12,960 bases of DNA, taken from an uncultured Spirochaetales bacterium. GTDB taxonomy: Bacteria > Spirochaetota > Spirochaetia > Sphaerochaetales > Sphaerochaetaceae. The stretch lies in assembly GCA_945947045.1 (NCBI GenBank), contig CAMEXG010000043.1, positions 1 through 12,960 on the forward strand, read 5' to 3'. This document shows positions 6,323-12,960 of the stretch, in pieces. Under the pieces are notes generated by a model. The model was given only the letters and a program-made list of their open reading frames with translations. It was not told the DNA's origin and ran no database searches. A program made the position numbers and the translations under genes. Position 1 is the stretch's first letter. Each line of letters begins with the position of its first letter.

Positions 6323-8164
6323 TTAGTTTCTATCTTCATTTTTGTCACTTAACTGACTCTGGAGCCAGAAGGCCGTCGCACCTTCTCTGTTTTTGTTCTC
6401 CATAAATGAGTCATATCCATAAGGCTTTGGACTGGACTTTTTTCTCTCATCTCTACCTCTGCCTTCTCTTCTATAGTCCCTTTTTCCATCGTCATCTCTA
6501 CTTGACTTATAAGCTCTGGAAGTTTCATTCTCCCAGTCAGAGGAAGAGAATCTTCTATCTCTATTTGGGTATGAGTCACGCTTGTAGTTGTCTCTTCTAC
6601 CGTCTCTGTCTCTTCTTCCGCCATATGTACGGGAATCGGAAGCGTATCTGTTGTAACTTCTTTCTTCCCTTCCGTATCCTCTGTCGTCTCTTCTGTCGGA
6701 GTATCTATCGTTCCTTCTATCGCTGAAGCGAGCTTCTCTATCCGAGTATCTATCATTTCTTCTGTCGCTGTAGCGGTCTCCGTCTCTATCTGAGCGTCTA
6801 TCGCTAGGGCGGTAAGAGTCCCTATCAGAGAATCTGTCGCTTCTTCTGTCGCTGTAGCGATCTGAACTTCTGTCTCTATCAGAGAATCTTCTCTCATCCC
6901 TGTCTCTTCTCTCACCATAACGGGATGAATTTCTATCGGAGTATCTATCGCCTCTCCTGTCCCCATCTCTACGGAAAGAAGAGTCGGAACGTCTATCGTC
7001 TCTTCTCTCTCTTCTTTCTCCACTTCTCTTTTCTTCTCTTTCGCTGCCCTTTACTTCACCATCGTCGAAAGAAAACGCTCTAGGAGCCGCCTTAACTCTT
7101 CTCTCCCCTCTGTCCATACTCTTCTCTTCGTTGAGCACCAGCCTTTCAGGTGCTCCTTCTGTCTCTTTAATCTCGTCCATTTTTTTATTCCTGTCCCCGC
7201 TATTATAGTCTTTTCTTGTTTTTCGGGGTTTCTTAGCCATTTCCCATACCCTGCAACTTCTTCTCTTTGTCGAAAAGTTCATTGCAGTGACTTCTCTTGT
7301 GATCTCCTTGATCTCATACCAAGGATTTAATATATTTCTGTCCAATCCAAAACCACTTAGATTCTCTGAAAACAAAACGATTCCATTATCAGAAAGAATC
7401 TTCCAAATTGCCGCAAGGAATGGAACATGATCCTTTTTTACATCAAAATCTTCCGCTTTATGAGAGTTTGAAAAAGCAGGAGGATCGAATATTACTATGT
7501 CATAGCGCCTATTCTCTTCTACAGCTCTCTCTAGAAAGGTTCTGGCATCTTCCGCCACAACTTTATATTTTGTCTCATCCAAGAATCCATTTCTTTCCAA
7601 GTTTCGTCTTGACCAGGCTGTATAAACATTTGACAGGTCTACACTCTCAACGCTCTCAGCTCCGCCTTTTGCAGCATATACGCTGAAAGATGAAGTATAT
7701 GAGAAAAGATTAAGAACACGCTGGTTCTGGGACATCTCCATTAAGAGGCGTCTGTTCTCAGCCATATCAAGAAAAAGACCCGTGTCTACATATTTTTTTA
7801 GTTCACACTCAAATAAGAGACCATTTTCCTTCACGATTACAGGACACTCTTCATCTCCCTTTTCGTGTTGTTCTCTTCCTTCTCTCTTTTTTCTTTCTTT
7901 CCAGATTACCTTCTCTCTCTCAACATATAGAAAACGGGAGACGATATCTATGATCTCTGTTATTTCGTCGTCCTTCCTAGAATCAAGACTGTAATCCATG
8001 ATCCTTGCATAAGGGCCGTAAAGGTCCACAGTAAGCTCCAGATCTTCAAGAGACCTGTCATAAACTCGGCATACATCTGAATCGGTGTTCTTCATCCAGC
8101 GCCTGGCTTCAAGGCCCTGAGACTTGAGGATTTTCCCGAAATCCTTTTTTAGATATTCTTCCAC
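6323..8164 (-). CDS. RlmK-like rRNA methyltransferase with long Arg/Asp/Ser repeat tail
   Basis: Residues 1-312 resemble the RlmK half of E. coli RlmKL, which makes m7G2069 in 23S rRNA. The N-terminal subdomain has YDRSLEDLELTVDLYG (35-50) and KVIWKERKKREGREQ. It is followed by YVDTGLFLDMAENRR (125-139), the AdoMet-binding VLNLFSYTSSFSVYAA (150-165), a VDLS acidic strand end (175-178), the catalytic-type DPPAFSNS (227-234) and KKDH (243-246). No THUMP or RlmL half is present. From about 313 to 580 the protein is low complexity: Arg, Asp, Ser, Gly and Tyr, with the tripeptide SDR twelve times and units such as RRNDRYSDR. It ends in a non-repetitive 30-residue segment. The tail is probably disordered and RNA-binding, like RGG/RS tails of some helicases. 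The start is GTG at 8164, four codons after an in-frame stop; its ribosome binding site is poor. The RNA target is inferred. Confidence 0.88.
   Translation of the reverse strand: MEEYLKKDFGKILKSQGLEARRWMKNTDSDVCRVYDRSLEDLELTVDLYGPYARIMDYSLDSRKDDEITEIIDIVSRFLYVEREKVIWKERKKREGREQHEKGDEECPVIVKENGLLFECELKKYVDTGLFLDMAENRRLLMEMSQNQRVLNLFSYTSSFSVYAAKGGAESVESVDLSNVYTAWSRRNLERNGFLDETKYKVVAEDARTFLERAVEENRRYDIVIFDPPAFSNSHKAEDFDVKKDHVPFLAAIWKILSDNGIVLFSENLSGFGLDRNILNPWYEIKEITREVTAMNFSTKRRSCRVWEMAKKPRKTRKDYNSGDRNKKMDEIKETEGAPERLVLNEEKSMDRGERRVKAAPRAFSFDDGEVKGSEREEKRSGERRERRDDRRSDSSFRRDGDRRGDRYSDRNSSRYGERRDRDERRFSDRDRSSDRYSDRRSDRFSDRDSYRPSDRRSDRDGDRYSDRRNDRYSDREARFSDRRNDRYSDRRDDRGYGREERSYNRYASDSRTYGGRRDRDGRRDNYKRDSYPNRDRRFSSSDWENETSRAYKSSRDDDGKRDYRREGRGRDERKKSSPKPYGYDSFMENKNREGATAFWLQSQLSDKNEDRN
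6425..7024 (-). repeat. Degenerate Arg/Asp/Ser-coding repeat tract
   Basis: About 600 bases inside the methyltransferase gene encode residues 381-580, almost entirely Arg, Asp, Ser, Tyr and Gly. On the plus strand the pattern is a recurring TCT-rich unit such as CTTCTGTCGCTGTAGCG and GAGTATCTATCG. The units are similar but not identical in length or sequence, so this is an old, diverged repeat array rather than a fresh tandem expansion. The densest part is about 6690-6960. Confidence 0.75.
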
Positions 8165-8209
8165 ACTCCAATGTTATCCTATCGGGAAGAAAAAAAACAG
8201 TGGTTCCAT

Positions 8210-8238
8210 TTGTTGTTTCTTTATCTATGGGTTAATAT
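8210..8238 (+). promoter_or_regulatory. Predicted sigma-70-type promoter close to the start codon
   Basis: TTGTTG at 8210-8215 and TAATAT at 8233-8238 are separated by exactly 17 bp. Transcription would begin near 8245, only a few bases before the ATG at 8248. This fits the lack of any Shine-Dalgarno and suggests a leaderless or nearly leaderless mRNA for the following operon. Confidence 0.5.
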
Positions 8239-8247
8239 TTATCTAAC

Positions 8248-8727
8248 ATGTATGACGAAGAGACATTAGAATTCATTAAAGAAAGGGAAGAAAATCTTGG
8301 AGGCCGTCTTTTATTGCGCACTTATGCCACTTGGTTTGCAGAGGTGGCGGGGGAAAGAAGAGAGTTCGGGGTCTTTATGTATTCTGACGGCGACACTCTG
8401 GTTATCGAAGACTTTTTCAGACCTTCCAAGGTCCTGGGATACGAAATAGAGACAAAGAGGGAGAAAGAGAGGAAAAAAAACTACAGAAAGATGGAGATCT
8501 TCCTTCCTGTTGAGAGAATAGATTCCATCAGTTTAGTCACAAAGGGAAAGGCGGAGACGGCACTGAAGACAGGGAATATAAATATCCCGCCATCCGGAGG
8601 TATATCTAAGGTATTCTGCCGCACCGTCACTATGATAAAAACAGAAAATCGTACATTCTTTTTTGAAATTCCCGATCATAAGAAGTTCATTAATGATATA
8701 AATAGATTCAAGAATAAGGAGAAATAA
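8248..8727 (+). CDS. Unrecognised small soluble protein, coupled to manB
   Basis: I do not recognise this 159-residue protein. It has no signal peptide or membrane segment. The first 20 residues are charged and helical. Alternating strands follow (LLLRTYATWFAEVAG, REFGVFMYSDGDTLVIEDFF at about 38-57), then a very basic stretch (about 69-80), then further strands (MEIFLPVERIDSISLV, SKVFCRTVTMIKTENRTFFFEIP) and a final helix. The strand-rich plan ending in a helix recalls a PH-like or split-barrel fold, but that is only a guess from pattern. No Shine-Dalgarno precedes the ATG, and a plausible promoter ends 9 bases upstream. The stop lies 2 nt before the phosphomannomutase start, whose ribosome binding site sits inside this gene's last codons, so the two are co-transcribed and probably coupled. 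The basic loop might bind nucleic acid or acidic lipid. Confidence 0.75.
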   Translation: MYDEETLEFIKEREENLGGRLLLRTYATWFAEVAGERREFGVFMYSDGDTLVIEDFFRPSKVLGYEIETKREKERKKNYRKMEIFLPVERIDSISLVTKGKAETALKTGNINIPPSGGISKVFCRTVTMIKTENRTFFFEIPDHKKFINDINRFKNKEK

Positions 8728-8729
8728 AT

Positions 8730-10073
8730 ATGAGTGCATTTAAAGCATACGACATTCGCGGTGTATGGGGTAAAGATTTTAATGAAGACACTGTCTATAA
8801 AATCGGATACTTTTTACCTGAGTTATTAAATACAGACCATGTTATTGTCGGACGTGATGTAAGAGCATCATCCCCGACTATCCACGACAGACTTATTGAG
8901 GGAATCACAGATAGAGGCGCAGATGTGTTGGATTTGGGATTAAGCACAACTCCTATGGTTTATTGGGCCACCACTCATCTTAATGCCGACGCTTCTGTGC
9001 AGATTACCGCCTCACATAACCCTGCAGAGTATAATGGTCTGAAAATCAGCCGCACAGGGGCTCTTCCTGTAGGTGGAGACAGCGGTCTCAAAGATCTTGA
9101 GAAGATGGTCAATGAAAAACAGGTGGTACCTGTAGAGAAAAAAGGTAGCGTCAAGGATTACTCTTATGTAAGAGACGAGTATGTAGAATACTTCCTCCCT
9201 CTCTCCAAAGGACTTGAAGATCTCAATATATCTCTAGACTGCTCCAACGGAATGTCGAATCTTGTCATTAAAGATATTCTTGCAAACAATAAGAACATCC
9301 ACTACATCTATGACTCCTTCGACGGAACATTCCCTAATCATGAGCCGAATCCTCTGGAAGAGAAGAACTGTAGGGACCTGGAGAAGGAAGTAATAAAGAA
9401 TAAGAGCGACGTTGGCGTCATATATGACGGAGACGCAGATAGAGTCATCTTTGTAGACGATAAAGGCCAATGGATACAGCCAGACTATGTAACGGCAGTT
9501 CTCGGCTACTACTATGGAAAGCAGGGCAGAAAGGGAAATGCCCTTTGTGATATCAGAACAAGTAAGAGCACCACGGATTACCTTGAGAAGAATGGATGGA
9601 ATTGCACTCTATGGAAGGTAGGTCATGCCTTTGCAAAGATTAAGATCAGAGAGATCAAGGGTATCTTCGGTGGTGAACTTGCAGGACACTACTATTTCCA
9701 GGATTTCGGCAACTGTGACAGCGGCGTTCTAGCTTCCCTCCTGGTTCTACATGTAGTTAAGGACCTGAAGAAGGAAGGAAAGAAGCTCTCGGACCTCTTG
9801 GCGGAAATAGTTACATACGCCAACTCCAGAGAGACAAACTTCAAGCTGGAGAATAAAGATGGAGCTATTGACGCCCTCTATGAAAAATATGCTCCAAGCG
9901 CAGAGAAAGTCATGGACTTCGATGGATATAGAATCGAATACAGCGACTGGTGGTTTAATGTACGTAAATCAAATACGGAACCATACTTGAGAATTGTAGC
10001 TGAAGCAAAGGACGAGAACCTTCTGAAAGCGAAAATGGAAGAAATCTCAGCTATCATACACCAGTTCAATTAA
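8730..10073 (+). CDS. manB: Phosphomannomutase/phosphoglucomutase
   Basis: Interconverts the 6- and 1-phosphates of mannose and/or glucose in the cytoplasm, supplying GDP-mannose or UDP-glucose for surface polysaccharides and linking to glycolysis. The 447 residues carry every landmark of the alpha-D-phosphohexomutase family. The N-terminal signature is AFKAYDIRG (3-11). The phosphoserine loop is TASHNP (93-98, catalytic Ser95), the Mg-binding loop DGDADR (233-238), the sugar-binding loop GELAGH (315-320) and the phosphate-binding loop RKSNTEP (412-418). Overall similarity is closer to ManB/CpsG than to phosphoglucosamine mutase, but mannose versus glucose preference cannot be read from sequence. 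A good AAGGAG site lies 8 nt ahead of the ATG, inside the end of the preceding gene. A UUCG hairpin follows the stop. Confidence 0.95.
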   Translation: MSAFKAYDIRGVWGKDFNEDTVYKIGYFLPELLNTDHVIVGRDVRASSPTIHDRLIEGITDRGADVLDLGLSTTPMVYWATTHLNADASVQITASHNPAEYNGLKISRTGALPVGGDSGLKDLEKMVNEKQVVPVEKKGSVKDYSYVRDEYVEYFLPLSKGLEDLNISLDCSNGMSNLVIKDILANNKNIHYIYDSFDGTFPNHEPNPLEEKNCRDLEKEVIKNKSDVGVIYDGDADRVIFVDDKGQWIQPDYVTAVLGYYYGKQGRKGNALCDIRTSKSTTDYLEKNGWNCTLWKVGHAFAKIKIREIKGIFGGELAGHYYFQDFGNCDSGVLASLLVLHVVKDLKKEGKKLSDLLAEIVTYANSRETNFKLENKDGAIDALYEKYAPSAEKVMDFDGYRIEYSDWWFNVRKSNTEPYLRIVAEAKDENLLKAKMEEISAIIHQFN

Positions 10074-10077
10074 TGCG

Positions 10078-10097
10078 ATGCCACCTTCGGGTGGCAT
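10078..10097 (+). terminator. UUCG-tetraloop hairpin after manB
   Basis: A perfect 8-bp stem, ATGCCACC at 10078-10085 with GGTGGCAT at 10090-10097, closes a TTCG loop in the very stable C(UUCG)G context. It starts 4 bp after the manB stop. The following T run (TTTACTTTC) is short, so termination may be incomplete, or the hairpin may also protect the mRNA 3' end. Confidence 0.75.
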
Positions 10098-10172
10098 TTA
10101 CTTTCATATTCCTTCCACATCTGGATATAAAAGAGTTAATCGAATATTAATATTTATCATATTTATCTATTT

Positions 10173-10202
10173 TTGTTATTAATGACAATTATTTAATAAA
10201 AT
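10173..10202 (+). promoter_or_regulatory. Predicted promoter of the ADH-ALDH operon
   Basis: TTGTTA at 10173-10178 and TAAAAT at 10197-10202 are 18 bp apart, in a strongly AT-rich stretch between the manB terminator and the alcohol dehydrogenase gene. The proposed operator palindrome overlaps the spacer and the -10 box. Other AT-rich matches exist nearby, so the exact boxes are uncertain. Confidence 0.4.
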
Positions 10203-10231
10203 GTCAAAATAAATAGTGACCATTCATGTCA
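10183..10231. promoter_or_regulatory. Cluster of TGAC/GTCA half-sites, possible operator
   Basis: A 24-bp imperfect palindrome at 10183-10206 (TGACA at one end and TGTCA at the other, 9 of 12 positions symmetric) is followed by a second inverted pair, TGAC-N7-GTCA, at 10217-10231. Both lie between the probable -35 box and the alcohol dehydrogenase start. The regulator cannot be named. The AT-rich background makes chance similarity possible in the middle bases, but the GC-containing ends are less likely by chance. Confidence 0.4.
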
Positions 10232-10250
10232 TTTCAATTATTATCGGGGC

Positions 10251-11453
10251 ATGAATATTATCAAAAAAGCATATTGCAGAATCTTTCAATTCTGTTTTTG
10301 GGCTCTGTATCCACTCCTTCCCTATAGGGAACCTGAGCTGATTGAGAATGGTCTCCAAGGTCTGTGTCCTATAATTAAGAAAGAGAACAAACACCATCCA
10401 TTAATTGTAACAGACCAAGGGGTTAGAAAAGTAGGACTATTGGACAAAGTCACATCAGCACTGGATGAAGCAAACATCGTCTATTCCACATACTCAGATG
10501 TTGTTGCAAACCCGACTACAGATAATGTAGAGAAAGCTCTTGTCAAATATAAAGAAGAAGGCTGCGATTCTATTATCGCCATCGGAGGAGGATCATCCAT
10601 CGATACGGCGAAAGCCTTGGGAGCAAGAATCGCCAATCCAAAGAAGCCACTTTCAAAGATGAAGGGGATACTGAGAGTAAGAAAGAGAATTCCTCTCCTT
10701 ATCGCGATACCTACAACTGCCGGAACTGGCAGCGAGACAACCCTTGCCTCCGTCATCGTCGACAAAGAGACAAGGCATAAATATGCCATCAACGACTTCC
10801 CTTTAATTCCTCGTTACGCCCTTTTGGAACCGGAGATGACGAGGTCTCTCCCTCCATCTCTTACAGCGACAACAGGAATGGACGCCCTTACCCATGCCGT
10901 AGAAGCTTATATCGGTAAATCAAACCATAGAATGACAAAGATTGAAGCAAAGATTGCAGTAAGACTGATCATAGGGAATATTGAAAAATCCTATAATGAT
11001 GGAGATCATATGGAGGCAAGAGCGGCCATGCTTCGAGCTTCTTATCTTGCAGGCTGCTCCTTTACCCGTTCCTATGTCGGTTATGTCCATGCAGTGGCAC
11101 ACTCATTGGGAGGCAAATATAACATTCCTCATGGATATGCAAATGCTGTCATCCTACCTTTGGTCCTGGATAGCTATAGGCCTGGGGTGGACAAGAAACT
11201 ATGGAAACTGGCCATTGCCGCTAACCTGGCGGACGAACTGACTCCTGTAAAAGCTGGAGCAGATGCATTCATGGAAAAGATCAAGAGCCTCAACAAAGAG
11301 TTCGGGATTCCTTCTGTAATCCCTGAAATAAAGGATGAAGATATTCCGCAGCTTTCAAAATATGCAGATAAAGAAGCAAACCCGCTCTATCCTGTACCGA
11401 AACTAATGAATGCCAAAGAACTCAGTGTATTTTATAATAAGCTAAGGGGCTGA
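10251..11453 (+). CDS. Iron-containing alcohol dehydrogenase
   Basis: A cytoplasmic NAD(P)-dependent group III alcohol dehydrogenase that reversibly reduces an aldehyde or ketone. The 400 residues show the cofactor loop IGGGSSIDTAKA (111-122), the TTAGTGSE loop (155-162) and the metal site: Asp211 and His215 in GMDALTHAVEAY, His280 in HAVAHSLGG and His294 in NIPHG. The spacing of these ligands matches FucO-type enzymes. An unusual N-terminal extension of about 32 residues is aromatic and hydrophobic (AYCRIFQFCFWALYPLLP) before a PYREPELIENG segment. The extension may contact membrane or partner; I recall similar starts in homologues, so it is likely genuine. No clear Shine-Dalgarno precedes the ATG (only CGGGGC). 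It lies 2 nt before an aldehyde dehydrogenase gene. Substrate is unknown; butanol, lactaldehyde and long-chain alcohols are all possible. Confidence 0.93.
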   Translation: MNIIKKAYCRIFQFCFWALYPLLPYREPELIENGLQGLCPIIKKENKHHPLIVTDQGVRKVGLLDKVTSALDEANIVYSTYSDVVANPTTDNVEKALVKYKEEGCDSIIAIGGGSSIDTAKALGARIANPKKPLSKMKGILRVRKRIPLLIAIPTTAGTGSETTLASVIVDKETRHKYAINDFPLIPRYALLEPEMTRSLPPSLTATTGMDALTHAVEAYIGKSNHRMTKIEAKIAVRLIIGNIEKSYNDGDHMEARAAMLRASYLAGCSFTRSYVGYVHAVAHSLGGKYNIPHGYANAVILPLVLDSYRPGVDKKLWKLAIAANLADELTPVKAGADAFMEKIKSLNKEFGIPSVIPEIKDEDIPQLSKYADKEANPLYPVPKLMNAKELSVFYNKLRG

Positions 11454-11455
11454 TT

Positions 11456-12832
11456 ATGCAGAAAGAATTAATCCATAGTATAGTTGAAAAACAAAAGGCA
11501 TACTTTCTCTCAGGCGCCACTCTGGACGTAAAGGAGAGAATAAAGAACTTAAAAAAACTTCATGAAGCTGTACGAAACTATGAAGAGAAACTTCGATCAG
11601 CTCTGAAAATAGATCTTGGAAAGAGTGCCTTTGAAAGCGACATGTGTGAGGTAAGGCTTACAGAAAGTGAGATTTCCTACATGATATCCCATACAAAACG
11701 TTTTTCAAAAGACAAGAGTGTCTACACTCCCCTCGCCCATTTTCATTCCCATAGTTATGTCCATTACGCTCCTTATGGCAACGTACTGATTATGAGTCCA
11801 TGGAATTATCCTGTTCTTCTGACTCTCGAGCCCCTGGCAGATGCTCTCTCCGCAGGAAATACTGTCGTACTCAAGTCTTCTCTCTATAGTCCTGAGACGA
11901 CAAAAGTAATGAAAGAGATGATAGAGGACACATTCCCGGTGGAACTTGTCGCTTATGTAGACGGTGGAAGGGAGGAGAACCAGGCGCTGTTGGATGAGAA
12001 GTTCGACTATATTTTCTTTACGGGAAGTAAACATGTGGGACGCTTTGTAATGGAGAAAGCATCCAGGAATCTGACTCCTGTCACCTTGGAACTAGGAGGA
12101 AAATCTCCAGTAGTCGTAGAAAAGGATGCAGATATTTCTCTAGCCTCCCGTCGCATTGTCTTTGGAAAGTTCCTAAACTGTGGCCAGACTTGCGTCGCTC
12201 CTGACTATGTTCTTGTAGAAAGAAGTGTAAAGGAAAGACTAGTAGAGGGAATAAAGAAAGAAATAGTAAGACAGTTTGGAGATAAACCTCTTAATAACCC
12301 TGATTACGGTAAGATAATCAACCAAAAACACTTCCTCCGTATTCTGTCCCTTATAGACTACGACAAGGTGACGTTTGGAGGAAGAAGTAACAAAGATACT
12401 CTCCAGATTGAACCGACAGTTATGGTGAACGTAACTGAAAATGACAGTGTCATGCAGGAGGAAATCTTTGGTCCTCTTCTTCCTATAATCGAGTATACAA
12501 ACACGGAAGACGCCATTAAATTCATTCAAAAAAGAGAGCATCCCCTTGCCTTCTATGTATTCTCAAAGCCGAAGAATGCAAAGAAAATCATGGAAAGAAT
12601 TGGCTTTGGAGGAGGATGCATCAACGACACGATCATCCACCTTGCAACTAGTGAAATGGGATTCGGAGGCTTTGGAGAAAGCGGAATGGGTTCATACCAT
12701 GGAAAGAAGGGCTTTCTATGTTTCTCCCATGAAGCCAGTATCGTAGATAAGAAAAGATGGCTGGATCTCCCCATGAGATACCAGAAGTATAAAGAGTTTT
12801 ACCACTCTTTAATAAGATTCTTCCTTAAGTAG
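11456..12832 (+). CDS. ALDH3-type aldehyde dehydrogenase
   Basis: Oxidises an aldehyde to its acid with NAD(P). At 458 residues it has the shorter length of the ALDH3/fatty-aldehyde group and the group's motifs. These are SPWNYP with oxyanion Asn117, the cofactor-binding FFTGSKHVG (187-195), LELGGKSP with general base Glu212, NCGQTC with nucleophile Cys246, EEIFGP (335-340) and the C-terminal GFGGFGESGMGSYHGKKGF signature (402-420). The C terminus ends in a hydrophobic/basic stretch (SLIRFFLK) reminiscent of the membrane-facing end of fatty-aldehyde dehydrogenases. The ATG lies 2 nt after the alcohol dehydrogenase stop, with a modest TAAGGGG site, so the pair is co-expressed. Together they would carry out alcohol to aldehyde to acid, or detoxify an aldehyde by both routes. 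A hairpin follows the stop. Confidence 0.93.
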   Translation: MQKELIHSIVEKQKAYFLSGATLDVKERIKNLKKLHEAVRNYEEKLRSALKIDLGKSAFESDMCEVRLTESEISYMISHTKRFSKDKSVYTPLAHFHSHSYVHYAPYGNVLIMSPWNYPVLLTLEPLADALSAGNTVVLKSSLYSPETTKVMKEMIEDTFPVELVAYVDGGREENQALLDEKFDYIFFTGSKHVGRFVMEKASRNLTPVTLELGGKSPVVVEKDADISLASRRIVFGKFLNCGQTCVAPDYVLVERSVKERLVEGIKKEIVRQFGDKPLNNPDYGKIINQKHFLRILSLIDYDKVTFGGRSNKDTLQIEPTVMVNVTENDSVMQEEIFGPLLPIIEYTNTEDAIKFIQKREHPLAFYVFSKPKNAKKIMERIGFGGGCINDTIIHLATSEMGFGGFGESGMGSYHGKKGFLCFSHEASIVDKKRWLDLPMRYQKYKEFYHSLIRFFLK

Positions 12833-12835
12833 TCT

Positions 12836-12861
12836 GAGGCTCCTCACTTCCGGGGAGCCTT
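12836..12861 (+). terminator. Hairpin terminator after the aldehyde dehydrogenase
   Basis: The core stem AGGCTCC at 12837-12843 pairs perfectly with GGAGCCT at 12854-12860. With flanking G-U pairs and one C-G pair it grows to 10 bp around a 6-nt loop. It begins 3 bp after the stop and is followed by an interrupted T run (TTATTTAATCT). Confidence 0.7.
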
Positions 12862-12922
12862 ATTTAATCTAGCCCCCATCCTCTTTTCAAGTATTGCCTT
12901 TATTCCACCCATTCTATACTAC

Positions 12923-12960
12923 ATGATAAAAAGTATATTCACCGATATACCAATCCCTCA
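12923..12960 (+). CDS. Possible first codons of another gene (partial)
   Basis: An ATG at 12923 opens a frame (MIKSIFTDIPIP) that stays open to the window edge. There is no Shine-Dalgarno, and a TATACT box at 12915-12920 lies too close to serve it well. Twelve codons cannot prove a gene. The rest of 12862-12922 holds nothing else I can support. Confidence 0.2.
   Translation, partial: MIKSIFTDIPIP

Noticed and set aside
6349..7023. A second minus-strand frame, open for about 224 codons, inside the methyltransferase tail
   Set aside because: It is a by-product of the repeat: the shifted reading gives a monotonous Thr/Glu/Ile sequence with no domain, and the frame in use continues a clear methyltransferase without interruption.
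12862..12960. Short minus-strand frame of about 22 codons (starting MGGIKAILEKRMGARLNK) before the ALDH terminator
   Set aside because: It is very short, lacks a Shine-Dalgarno and runs into the terminator hairpin. It cannot be told from chance.
1..12960. Defence system, CRISPR array, prophage or transposon
   Set aside because: I looked for repeat-spacer patterns, transposase or integrase motifs, terminal inverted repeats, nucleases and toxin-antitoxin pairs and found none. The window is core metabolism, transport and RNA modification.

Overview
The window is a compact, gene-dense, moderately AT-rich bacterial chromosome segment. There are no rRNA or tRNA genes, CRISPR arrays, insertion sequences or phage genes that I can see. 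Arginine is mostly AGA/AGG. A predicted lipoprotein ends in a beta-rich domain closing on Phe, as outer-membrane barrels do, so the host is probably diderm. Together with a LoaP/NusG-type paralogue and anaerobe-type metabolism (formate-tetrahydrofolate ligase, iron-dependent alcohol dehydrogenase), this suggests a host-associated or anaerobic spirochaete of the Treponema/Sphaerochaeta kind. That is inference from protein flavour, not proof.

Left block, minus strand (about 134-4364): a likely operon read right to left. It holds a drug/metabolite-type EamA permease, a lipoprotein with a C-terminal beta domain (start corrected here to a GTG with a good ribosome binding site), formate-tetrahydrofolate ligase (fhs) and, 2 nt later, a short peptide deformylase homologue. 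Fhs consumes formate and supplies the one-carbon unit used to formylate initiator Met-tRNA; deformylase releases formate again. The last two genes therefore form a plausible formate-recycling pair. A partial plus-strand gene of unknown function ends at 106 and converges on this operon.

Middle block, plus strand (about 4409-6318): a major facilitator transporter followed closely by a NusG/LoaP-like elongation factor. The leader carries an 11-bp perfect inverted repeat that would pair with the transporter's ribosome binding site and start codon. A hairpin at 6296-6318 appears to terminate this unit and the convergent minus-strand gene. That gene encodes a methyltransferase resembling the RlmK half of RlmKL (23S rRNA m7G) followed by a roughly 300-residue Arg/Asp/Ser repeat tail, the most unusual protein here.

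Right block, plus strand (8210-12861): a short unrecognised protein with an almost leaderless promoter arrangement is coupled to a phosphomannomutase/phosphoglucomutase, ending in a UUCG hairpin. Then comes an AT-rich regulatory region with TGAC/GTCA half-sites, an iron-containing alcohol dehydrogenase and, 2 nt later, an ALDH3-type aldehyde dehydrogenase, ending in another hairpin. The last two enzymes would interconvert alcohol, aldehyde and acid. The final ~100 bases hold at most the first codons of another gene. Apart from the methyltransferase tail and the MFS/LoaP leader, most of the window is ordinary core metabolism.
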